Source: Schleiferiaceae bacterium (lineage in GTDB: Bacteria; Bacteroidota; Bacteroidia; Flavobacteriales; Schleiferiaceae). Taken from it: a DNA stretch of 7,797 nt. Made by a program: the position numbers and the translations under genes. The stretch spans positions 1 through 7,797 of the forward strand of contig JAURMB010000011.1 of NCBI GenBank assembly GCA_030831045.1, given 5' to 3'. Below, in pieces: positions 1 to 6,637 of the stretch. How positions within the stretch are numbered: position 1 is the stretch's first letter; each line of letters opens with the position of its first letter. The notes under the pieces were generated by a model, which ran no database searches, was not told where the DNA came from, and worked only from the letters and a program-made list of their open reading frames with translations.

Positions 1-1
1 C

Positions 2-2365
2 GACGTGCTCAAGCGCGTTTCGGGCGCTTCGATTCAAGACAACAAATTCGCCATTGTGCGCGGACTCAACGACCGCTACAACGCGGCCTACCTGAACGGA
101 GCCCCGCTGCCGTCGACCGAATCGGACCGCAAGGCGTTTGCGTTTGACGTGTTTCCGGCGGCCCTGCTCGACAACCTTGTGATCGTCAAAACGGCTTCGG
201 CGGAACTTCCGGGCGAATTTGCCGGCGGCGTGATTCAGGTTAATACCAAGAGTTTTCCCGGCAAGGCCTTTCAGGAGGTGAGTTTTTCGAGCAGCTACAA
301 TACTATTACCACGTTTAAGGACCGCCTCGACTACCAAGGCAGTTCCACCGACTGGCTGGGCCTCGACAACGGTGCGCGGGCCCTGCCGCAAGGGGTTCCG
401 ACGTCAAACCAAATGTTTTTGCTGAGTTCCGCCGAGCGCGTCGGCGTCGCCCAGAAGTTCCAAAACGATTGGGGCCTGCAAAACAAAATGTTTATGCCCG
501 CCTTGTCGCTTCAGTACAGCGGCGGAGGAAGCAAGGAGCTTGGCGCGAACCGCTTGGGCGTCATTTATGCGCTGACCTACAGCCAGAGCAACCAGTACAA
601 CACGACCCGTCGCCAATCATGGCAAAACGCAGTAGGTTCGAGCGAGCCCTCGCTCATGGAAAGCGACCTGCTCGACGACAACTACGTGGTCAACACCTTG
701 GCGGGGGCGCTGGCCAACGTGTCCTACAGCGTGGGTCCCAACACGACCATTGGCTGGAAGAATCTGTACTCGATTACGTCGCAAGACCGCGTGCTGATGC
801 GCAACGGTACCCGCCAGCCGATCGACGCCCCGAATCAAGTGCTCCGCCAAAGTGCGCGCTGGTTCACCAACAACCAGATTGTGAGCAGCCAGCTAAACGG
901 TTCGCACTACTTCGAGTCGTTTAAGGGCAAGTTTCAGTGGCTGGGTTCGTACAGCGGCATTTCGCGCAGCGTACCCAACCTGCGCAACACGCTGTACTAC
1001 GGCGACACCGACGTAGCCGACACGGCGTGGCGTGCGGGCATTACTTCGACGTCGGTGGGCCCCGACTACTCGGGCAGCCGTTTTTATGGACTGAACCTCG
1101 AGGGCATCACCAGCGGCCAGGCAACGTTTGAGCTGCCGTTGGATATGGTCAAGGTGGGCCTTCGCAACAACGTTAAAATTGGCGCCGGAGCTCAGTACCG
1201 CGACCGCTCCTACACGGCGCGCCAGTTTGGGTACGTACTGGCCAACTTCATGTCGTTTGATCAGTCGCTGCTTAATCAACCCATTGACGGAATTTTTGCC
1301 AACGGCAACATGAACGCCACCACCGGATTCTCGATGCGCGAGGGTACGAAGTCGTCAGACTCCTACCTGGCCAACGCTACCTTGGGGTACGGATTTTTGC
1401 AGTTCGACACGCGCATCATGGAAAAAACGCGCATCAACTGGGGCGTCCGCGCCGAGAATTTCGAGCAAAACCTGTACTCGAAAACCGACAACAACGACAC
1501 GGTACAGGTTGAGAGCAGCAAGCTCGACTTTTTGCCGTCGGTCAACTTCATCTACAGCGTGAACGACGCGCAAAACCTGCGCGTCTCGTACTCGCGCACG
1601 CTGAACCGCCCAGAATTCCGTGAGCTCGCGCCGTTTGCGTTTTATGACTTTCAAACGCGCTACGTGGTTACGGGCAACCCGAGTTTAGTGCGCTCAACCA
1701 TCGACAACTTTGACGCTCGCTACGAGTGGTACCCCGGTAAAGGCCAGGTGCTGTCGGTGACCGGTTTTTACAAAAACTTCACCAACCCGATTGAGCAAGC
1801 TACGCGCGAAGACGTAGTAACCGAATACACGTTTGTAAACGTTCCGAAGGCGGTTGACTACGGATTGGAGTTGGAAGGCCGACTCCTGGTGGGCACACTG
1901 CTCGGAACCCCTGATCACGCGCTGTGGAGCAAGGTTACCGTGTTTGCCAACTACGCCCTAATTCGCTCGCGGGTGACGCTGAATGCCACCACGGCCAGCG
2001 ACTCGATTCGTCCGCTTCAAGGTCAGTCGCCCTACGTCATCAACGCTGGAGTTCAGTACCAAAACGAGGAGTCTGGAACCACCGTAAGCGCCGCGTTTAA
2101 CCAAGTAGGCGACCGCATTTTCATCGTGGGCTCGAGCCAAGAACCCAGTGTGTGGGAAAAGGGGCGCGCCGTGCTCGATCTTTCGATCAATCAAGAGGTA
2201 AATAAAAAGCTCAGTTTGAAGTTTACTGCACGCGACCTGCTGGCGCCGGACTTGATTTTCTTCAACGATATCAACAACGACCAGCGGTGGTCAGAGGGCG
2301 ACGACCAAATGTGGCGGACCAATTTCGGACCCACCGTTTCGCTGGGCCTGACCTACCAGCTTTAA
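2..2365 (+). CDS. TonB-dependent outer-membrane receptor, 5' partial
   Basis: This is a TonB-dependent receptor, an outer-membrane beta-barrel that imports a bound ligand using energy from TonB/ExbBD. The reading frame is already open at base 2, so the start lies outside the window. Missing are the signal peptide, any N-terminal carboxypeptidase-regulatory-like domain, the TonB box and the first part of the plug. The visible start (about bases 2-250) is the rest of the plug: IVRGLNDRYN, then LNGAPLPSTESDRK, then ELPGEFAGGVIQVNTK, which closes the plug. The remaining ~700 residues alternate polar and aromatic segments as expected of a 22-strand barrel. They include the family-typical stretch SRTLNRPEFRELAPFAFYDF (near 1591-1650), followed by VTGNPSL and DARYEWYP. 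The protein ends in LGLTYQL, so the last residue is Leu rather than the more usual Phe. No frameshift is visible. The substrate cannot be told from the sequence. A gene for a T9SS-exported surface protein follows 103 bp downstream, which suggests a functional pair. Confidence 0.93.
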   Translation, partial: DVLKRVSGASIQDNKFAIVRGLNDRYNAAYLNGAPLPSTESDRKAFAFDVFPAALLDNLVIVKTASAELPGEFAGGVIQVNTKSFPGKAFQEVSFSSSYNTITTFKDRLDYQGSSTDWLGLDNGARALPQGVPTSNQMFLLSSAERVGVAQKFQNDWGLQNKMFMPALSLQYSGGGSKELGANRLGVIYALTYSQSNQYNTTRRQSWQNAVGSSEPSLMESDLLDDNYVVNTLAGALANVSYSVGPNTTIGWKNLYSITSQDRVLMRNGTRQPIDAPNQVLRQSARWFTNNQIVSSQLNGSHYFESFKGKFQWLGSYSGISRSVPNLRNTLYYGDTDVADTAWRAGITSTSVGPDYSGSRFYGLNLEGITSGQATFELPLDMVKVGLRNNVKIGAGAQYRDRSYTARQFGYVLANFMSFDQSLLNQPIDGIFANGNMNATTGFSMREGTKSSDSYLANATLGYGFLQFDTRIMEKTRINWGVRAENFEQNLYSKTDNNDTVQVESSKLDFLPSVNFIYSVNDAQNLRVSYSRTLNRPEFRELAPFAFYDFQTRYVVTGNPSLVRSTIDNFDARYEWYPGKGQVLSVTGFYKNFTNPIEQATREDVVTEYTFVNVPKAVDYGLELEGRLLVGTLLGTPDHALWSKVTVFANYALIRSRVTLNATTASDSIRPLQGQSPYVINAGVQYQNEESGTTVSAAFNQVGDRIFIVGSSQEPSVWEKGRAVLDLSINQEVNKKLSLKFTARDLLAPDLIFFNDINNDQRWSEGDDQMWRTNFGPTVSLGLTYQL

Positions 2366-2369
2366 GCAC

Positions 2370-2435
2370 TTAACATTGGCGTTGCATTGGAGTTACGGAA
2401 CTATAACGATGCGGTAAAACTGAGGTAGTATTACC
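2370..2435 (+). promoter_or_regulatory. Tandem 11-bp-phased TTAACA-like boxes (putative response-regulator site)
   Basis: Starting 5 bases after the receptor stop codon, the sequence reads as six consecutive 11-mers: TTAACATTGGC, GTTGCATTGGA, GTTACGGAACT, ATAACGATGCG, GTAAAACTGAG, GTAGTATTACC. Position 2 is T in all six. Positions 3-4 are A/T then A/G in all six. Position 5 is C in the first four. The first two units share CATTGG. Direct repeats of TTnACA-like hexamers with 11-bp spacing are the known layout of PhoB/PhoP-family (OmpR-type) binding sites. The array ends just upstream of a -7-like element, and no -33 TTTG element is evident. That fits activation by a bound regulator replacing the -33 contact. 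The later units are weak, and the assignment to a phosphate regulator is inference. Confidence 0.35.
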
Positions 2436-2466
2436 CGGGTAGGTTTGCACCACATAGTAAACCTAC
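2432..2466 (+). promoter_or_regulatory. Palindrome TACCCGGGTA plus inverted repeat GTAGGTTT/AAACCTAC before the start codon
   Basis: TACCCGGGTA (2432-2441) is a perfect 10-bp palindrome. It overlaps the left arm of an inverted repeat: GTAGGTTT (2439-2446) and AAACCTAC (2459-2466) are perfect reverse complements. The stem extends inward by a G-T wobble and a C-G pair, giving a 10-bp stem with an 8-base loop. The right arm ends 2 bases before the ATG at 2469. In DNA it could be an operator straddling the -7 element. In an mRNA reading through from the receptor gene it could hide the ribosome entry site. It has no trailing T-run, so it does not look like an intrinsic terminator. Confidence 0.45.
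2440..2447 (+). promoter_or_regulatory. Bacteroidota-type -7 promoter element TAGGTTTG
   Basis: TAGGTTTG matches the Bacteroidota -7 consensus TAnnTTTG exactly. It would place transcription start at about 2453-2456, giving a leader of only 13-16 bases before the ATG at 2469. No TTTG or TTG lies at the expected -33 spacing; the sequence there is GGTAAAAC. If real, the promoter is weak or depends on an activator. The element overlaps the left arm of the inverted repeat at 2439-2466, so a factor binding the repeat could control it. Confidence 0.35.
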
Positions 2467-2468
2467 GC

Positions 2469-5400
2469 ATGAAAAAAATCGCACTCCTTCTATTTGCGGC
2501 CCTGACGACTTCGTCGTTTGCCCAAGTGAACTGGAAGTTTGAGCCCACGGACTACCGCGGGGCCTTCGCTCCAGCTCCCACCCCCATGTGGACCAACGGT
2601 TGGACCAACTGGGATCCCCAGACCACCGTGTACGGCGCCCCTACGGTAACCGTAGCCGCCAACATCACGTCGAACACGACGTGGACGGCCAACAACGTGT
2701 ACCTGATTTCGGGTCCGATTTATGTGACCAACAATGCGGTACTGACGATTCAGCCCGGAACCGTGATTCGCGGCAACGTCGCCACGGCCGGTTCTGCGCT
2801 TATCGTGACCAAAGGAGCGAAACTGATCGCGGCCGGCACAGCTTCGCAACCCATTGTCTTCACCTCGAGCGCCGCTCCCGGCAGCCGCCAAATTGGCGAC
2901 TGGGGGGGCATTGTGCTTTTGGGTAAGGCTGCCAACAACCTCCCGGCCAACGCTGCTGCAGGCACGCCCGCCGGCATCGGAAACATCGAGGGTTTGGCCG
3001 TTTCAACCAACTCAGAGTACGGCGGCGGAGCTACCCCCGACGACAACGACAACAGCGGGGTACTTAAGTACGTACGCCTGGAGTTTGGAGGATACGCCTA
3101 CCAGATTGACAAGGAGATCAACGGTTTTACGTTTGGCTCGGTAGGTGCCGCCACGGAAATTGACTACCTGCAAGCTTCGTTTGTCAACGACGACGCCTTT
3201 GAGTGGTTTGGCGGTACCGTGAACGCCAAGCACCTGGTGGCCTACCGCTGCCTGGACGATGACATGGACTGCGACTTCGGATTCCGCGGCAAAGTGCAGT
3301 TCGGTTTGATCGTGCGCGACCCGAACATCGCCGACCAGTCTTCGGGCTCAACCTCAGAAGGTTTCGAGTGCGACAACGACGGAAGCGGCTCGACCAACAC
3401 GCCCAAGACGGCAGCCATGTTTGCCAACTTCACCGCTATTGGCCCGCTTCGCGGTAACCCTAGCGCCACGATCAACAGCAAGTTTGAGCGCGCCCTTCGC
3501 CTGCGCCGCAACAGCGAGATGAAGATTTTCAACTCGATTTTTATGGATTTCAAGCGCGGAATTCACATCGACGGAACCACGACCGAGCTCCGCGCGGGTG
3601 AGGACCTGCTGCGCTTCCGCAACAACATCATTGCAGGTTGCCAGCCTTCAAATAAAATCGTAACCACGTCGGCCACGTTTAACTCGAAGAAGTGGATCGC
3701 CGACAACATGAACGATACCCTGGTGAGCGCCGCCAACCTTTTGGTGAGCCCCTACAGCTACACGGCCCCGGACTACCGCCCTGCGGCGGGTTCGCTGGCG
3801 CTGAGCAACGTCGACTTCAACGACCAAGGCTTCCCGCAGTTCACGACGACGTCGTTCCGCGGCGCGTTTGCGCCGGCACCAGAGCCCATGTGGACCGACT
3901 CGTGGACCAACTGGGACCCCGCCAACACGATTTACCCGGCTCCGACGGTTACCGTAGCGGCCAACATTACGGTCGACACGCGCTGGACGGCCAACAACAC
4001 CTACCTCATCAGCGGACCGATCTATGTTAAGGATGGAGCCACGCTGACGATTGAACCCGGAACCGTGGTTCGCGGCAACAAAACCGTAGCGGGTTCCGCC
4101 CTGATCATCACCAAGGGTTCGAAACTCATCGCCAACGGCACCAAAACGGCGCCCATCGTGTTCACCTCGAGCGGTGGTGTGGGTAACCGCGCTATTGGCG
4201 ACTGGGGCGGAATTATTCTGCTCGGCAAGGCCGCCAACAACCTGCCGGCCAACGCTGCTGCGGGAACGCCCGCCGGCATCGGCAACATCGAAGGCCTCCC
4301 CGTGTCAGCTGACTCGGAGTACGGCGGCGGCGCCACCCCCAACGACAACGACAACAGCGGCGTGCTGAAGTACGTGCGCATCGAGTTCGGTGGCTACGCA
4401 TACCAAATCGACAAGGAAATCAACGGACTCACTATGGGTTCCGTAGGCCGCAACACGGTGATCGACTACGTGCAGACTTCGTACACCAACGACGACTCGT
4501 TTGAGTGGTTCGGCGGTACCGTAAATGCGAAGCACCTCGTGGCCTACCGCGGCCTCGACGACGATATGGACTGCGACTTCGGCTTCCGCGGACAAATCCA
4601 GTACGTGCTGATCGTTCGCGACCCGGCCATCGCCGACCAGTCTTCGGGCTCAACCTCTGAAGGCTTTGAGTGCGACAACGACGGCAGCGGTTCAAGCAAC
4701 ATTCCCAAAACGGCCGCAGTCTTCTCGAACGTGACGGCGGTAGGTCCGCTTCGTGGAAACGTCAACGCGACGATTGACCCCAAGCACGAGCGCGCACTTC
4801 GCCTGCGCCGCAACAGCGAAATGAAAATCCACAACTCGATTTTCATGGACTTCAAAAAGGGACTGTTTATCGACGGCGCCTCGACTGAAGGTCAAGCCAC
4901 AAGCGGCAACCTGTTGTTCAAAAACAACATCTTGGCGGGCTACCGTCCGGCCCAAGGCTTCTACAAGACGAGCGCTTCGTTCGACATCAAAGCCTTCTTT
5001 GGCGCCAACGCCAACGACTCGCTGCTGAGCTCCGCCAACATCTTGACGACGCCGTACAACTACACGGCACCCGACTACCGTCCGGGCGCAAGCTCCGTGG
5101 CCCTCACGGGCGCCTCGTTCACGGCAGCTCCGTTTGCGAACAACATCGCGTGCGGCCTAGCGGCACCGACCGTTACCGGTTCCCTCACGGTGTGCCAGGG
5201 CTCAAGCACGACCCTCGCTGCCCCAGTGGGCTACAGCTACCTCTGGAGCACGGGCGCAACAACGCAAAGCATCACGGTGTCCACTGCCGGAAGCTACACG
5301 GTTACCATTACCGACGGTTCAGGCTGCTCCAACAGCAGCACCGCAACCGTTGCAGTTGAGGCGCGTCCGACCGTTACCGTAACGGGTACCGCAACCGTGT

Positions 5401-6542
5401 GCGTAGGTCAGAGCGTGACCTTGACCGCCGCCGGTGGCGCGACCTACCTGTGGAACAACGGCACGACGACCAACACCCTGACGGTGAGCCCCACGGCCAA
5501 CACCACCTACACGGTGATCGGCACCAACGTCGCCGGTTGCTCCGACACGGCCACCTTCAGCATCACGGTAGACGCTGCGCCCAGCCTTAGCGGCACGCCT
5601 ACGGTTACCGATGCGGGTTGCGGACTTTCAAACGGTTCAATCACGGGCGTGACCGTGACCGGTACCGGCTTGACCTACAACTGGACCAACAGCGCCAACG
5701 TTTCGGTCGGCACTTCGGCCAACCTTACCAACGTTGCAGCTGGCGTCTACAACCTAACCGCCACCAACGCTACCGGATGTGCTTCGACGTTCGGCCCCTA
5801 CTCGATCGCAAACCCAACCGCTCCGGCGGCGGCAAGCGTGACCGTGGTCGACTCGGTGCTTTGCGCAGGCGAAACCATTCAGCTGACGGCGAGCTCAAGT
5901 GCACCGGGTGCTACGTTTACCTGGAGCGGACCCAACTACAGCGGCACCAGTGCCAGCGTGACCATCGCCAACGCTGCGGCTGCCAACGCCGGAGTGTACT
6001 CGGTAACGGTAACCGCCAACGGCTGCACCAGCACGGCGACCAGCAAGACGATCGTGGTCAACAACCTGCCCGCCGTTACGGTACTCGCCTTCAGCGACAC
6101 CACGTGCGTGAACTACGGCCCGGTCGTACTGGCTGGCGCTCCGTCAGGCGGAACCTTCAGCGGAACCGGTGTTACCGGAGCCAGCTTTGACCCTGCCACC
6201 GCAGGTGTTGGATCGCACACGATTACCTACAGCTACACCGATGCCAACGGTTGCGCCAACAGCGCTACGACCACCGTGGTAGTTGAGGCTTGTGTGGGAC
6301 TCGGCGAGTCGTCGATGAACAGCATCCGCGTGTTCCCGAACCCAACCAACTCGGTAATCAACATCGCCACGACGCGCGAAGACCTCGCCGCCGTGATCTT
6401 GACCAACAGCGTAGGCGAAGTGGTGGCCCGTGTACACGGCACGCAGCTTGACGCCACGCAGTTCGCCAACGGACTCTACTTTGTGACTGCCTTCTTCGCC
6501 GACGGCAGCAGCGCCGTAGCCCGCGTGACGGTTATGAACTAA
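2469..6542 (+). CDS. Secreted duplicated beta-helix protein with Ig/SprB-like modules and T9SS sorting domain
   Basis: This is a 1357-residue protein. ATG at 2469 is chosen because it begins a clean signal peptide: MKK, a hydrophobic core IALLLFAAL, and TTSSFA with likely cleavage A18|Q19. An in-frame TTG at 2445 would spoil it. Residues 29-462 and 463-890 are two copies of one domain. Each contains LTI(Q/E)PGTV(I/V)RGN, IGDWGGI(V/I)LLGKA, NDNSGVLKYVR, FEWFGGTVNAKHLVAYR, LDDDMDCDFG, GFECDNDGSGS, RALRLRRNSEMKI and TAPDYRP. The short repeating strands suggest a right-handed parallel beta-helix. Residues 895-1275 are five modules of 70-80 residues with paired cysteines: two PKD/Ig-like, one SprB-like, two more Ig-like. 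Residues 1286-1357 are the type A T9SS sorting domain: RVFPNPTNSVINI, then GLYFVTAFFADG and ARVTVMN. The domain family recurs as uncharacterised secreted proteins in Bacteroidota. Secretion and surface attachment are well supported. The ligand or activity is unknown; adhesion, or ligand capture for the upstream receptor, is inference. Confidence 0.95.
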   Translation: MKKIALLLFAALTTSSFAQVNWKFEPTDYRGAFAPAPTPMWTNGWTNWDPQTTVYGAPTVTVAANITSNTTWTANNVYLISGPIYVTNNAVLTIQPGTVIRGNVATAGSALIVTKGAKLIAAGTASQPIVFTSSAAPGSRQIGDWGGIVLLGKAANNLPANAAAGTPAGIGNIEGLAVSTNSEYGGGATPDDNDNSGVLKYVRLEFGGYAYQIDKEINGFTFGSVGAATEIDYLQASFVNDDAFEWFGGTVNAKHLVAYRCLDDDMDCDFGFRGKVQFGLIVRDPNIADQSSGSTSEGFECDNDGSGSTNTPKTAAMFANFTAIGPLRGNPSATINSKFERALRLRRNSEMKIFNSIFMDFKRGIHIDGTTTELRAGEDLLRFRNNIIAGCQPSNKIVTTSATFNSKKWIADNMNDTLVSAANLLVSPYSYTAPDYRPAAGSLALSNVDFNDQGFPQFTTTSFRGAFAPAPEPMWTDSWTNWDPANTIYPAPTVTVAANITVDTRWTANNTYLISGPIYVKDGATLTIEPGTVVRGNKTVAGSALIITKGSKLIANGTKTAPIVFTSSGGVGNRAIGDWGGIILLGKAANNLPANAAAGTPAGIGNIEGLPVSADSEYGGGATPNDNDNSGVLKYVRIEFGGYAYQIDKEINGLTMGSVGRNTVIDYVQTSYTNDDSFEWFGGTVNAKHLVAYRGLDDDMDCDFGFRGQIQYVLIVRDPAIADQSSGSTSEGFECDNDGSGSSNIPKTAAVFSNVTAVGPLRGNVNATIDPKHERALRLRRNSEMKIHNSIFMDFKKGLFIDGASTEGQATSGNLLFKNNILAGYRPAQGFYKTSASFDIKAFFGANANDSLLSSANILTTPYNYTAPDYRPGASSVALTGASFTAAPFANNIACGLAAPTVTGSLTVCQGSSTTLAAPVGYSYLWSTGATTQSITVSTAGSYTVTITDGSGCSNSSTATVAVEARPTVTVTGTATVCVGQSVTLTAAGGATYLWNNGTTTNTLTVSPTANTTYTVIGTNVAGCSDTATFSITVDAAPSLSGTPTVTDAGCGLSNGSITGVTVTGTGLTYNWTNSANVSVGTSANLTNVAAGVYNLTATNATGCASTFGPYSIANPTAPAAASVTVVDSVLCAGETIQLTASSSAPGATFTWSGPNYSGTSASVTIANAAAANAGVYSVTVTANGCTSTATSKTIVVNNLPAVTVLAFSDTTCVNYGPVVLAGAPSGGTFSGTGVTGASFDPATAGVGSHTITYSYTDANGCANSATTTVVVEACVGLGESSMNSIRVFPNPTNSVINIATTREDLAAVILTNSVGEVVARVHGTQLDATQFANGLYFVTAFFADGSSAVARVTVMN
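2553..3854 (+). repeat. Intragenic direct repeat, copy 1 (beta-helix domain)
   Basis: This is codons 29-462 of the surface protein, from YRGAFAPAP to the residue before FRGAFAPAP. It aligns to copy 2 with a constant 434-residue offset and no gap over most of its length. By eye well over half of the residues are identical, with several blocks unchanged, such as KAANNLPANAAAGTPAGIGN. Some nucleotide stretches are also nearly identical, such as GACCAGTCTTCGGGCTCAAC. Copy 1 carries four cysteines (C261, C268, C301, C391). Only C268 and C301 are shared with copy 2. Confidence 0.93.
3855..5138 (+). repeat. Intragenic direct repeat, copy 2 (beta-helix domain)
   Basis: This is codons 463 to about 890, directly abutting copy 1 with no linker. 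The conserved pair is C702 (DMDC) and C735 (GFEC), 33 residues apart as in copy 1. The positions equivalent to C261 and C391 are Gly and Tyr. Divergence is greatest near the copy's end, between the STEG and NYTAPDYRP motifs (about 4870-5070). Both copies end in TAPDYRP followed by a short variable stretch, which marks the natural domain boundary. Confidence 0.93.
5151..6293 (+). other. Encoded tail of five cysteine-paired Ig-like/SprB-like modules
   Basis: This is codons 895-1275 of the surface protein. The modules carry cysteine pairs C909/C953, C978/C1024, C1051/C1104, C1132/C1186 and C1213/C1262, each 44-54 residues apart. Modules 1 and 2 show the Bacteroidota PKD/Ig pattern: CQGSSTTL then YLWSTGATTQSITV, and CVGQSVTLTAAGG then YLWNNGT. 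Module 3 resembles SprB repeats: GCGLSNGSITG, then VAAGVYNLTATNATGC. Module 4 is Ig-like: CAGETIQLTASS, then NAGVYSVTVTANGC. Module 5 has GGTFSGTGVTG, then GVGSHTITYSYTDANGC. C895 and C1275 flank the set and have no partner inside a module. Such modules usually act as stalks that hold an N-terminal domain away from the cell surface. Confidence 0.85.
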
Positions 6543-6549
6543 TCGAGAC

Positions 6550-6561
6550 CTCCTTCGGGAG
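6550..6561 (+). other. Short UUCG-loop hairpin before the terminator
   Basis: CTCC-TTCG-GGAG is a 4-bp stem with a UUCG loop, 7 bases after the stop codon at 6542. It shares the core CCTCCTTCGGG with the strong terminator hairpin that follows, so the two may have arisen by local duplication. It has no T-run of its own. It may stabilise the mRNA 3' end or be a relic. Confidence 0.4.
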
Positions 6562-6567
6562 TGAACG

Positions 6568-6596
6568 AGCCGCCTCCTTCGGGGGGCGGCTTTTTT
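6568..6596 (+). terminator. Intrinsic terminator, UUCG tetraloop and T-run
   Basis: AGCCGCCTCC (6568-6577) and GGGGGCGGCT (6582-6591) form a 10-bp GC-rich stem with one T-G wobble, closed by a TTCG tetraloop with a C-G closing pair. The run TTTTTT occupies 6591-6596. It ends transcription of the large surface-protein gene, whose stop codon is 25 bases upstream of the stem. On the other strand the stem is not followed by a T-run, so it should not work well for the convergent asparaginase transcript. Confidence 0.93.
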
Positions 6597-6637
6597 ATTG
6601 CCCGTCGGCTGTGGTAGGATTAAGGGGGGCGGCGGCC

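Noticed and set aside
2439..2466. Intrinsic terminator of the receptor gene.
   Set aside because: The hairpin has no trailing T-run and sits against the next start codon, so a regulatory role is more likely.
2445..2468. In-frame TTG extending the surface protein upstream by 8 residues.
   Set aside because: It would put polar residues before a textbook signal peptide that begins at the ATG at 2469, and it lies inside the likely promoter element.
2553..5138. The long direct repeats as a mobile element or CRISPR-like array.
   Set aside because: They are two in-frame copies of one protein domain. There are no terminal inverted repeats, transposase gene or short repeat-spacer pattern.
6568..6596. 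Bidirectional terminator serving the convergent asparaginase gene as well.
   Set aside because: On the - strand the stem is followed by CGTTCACTCC, not a T-run.
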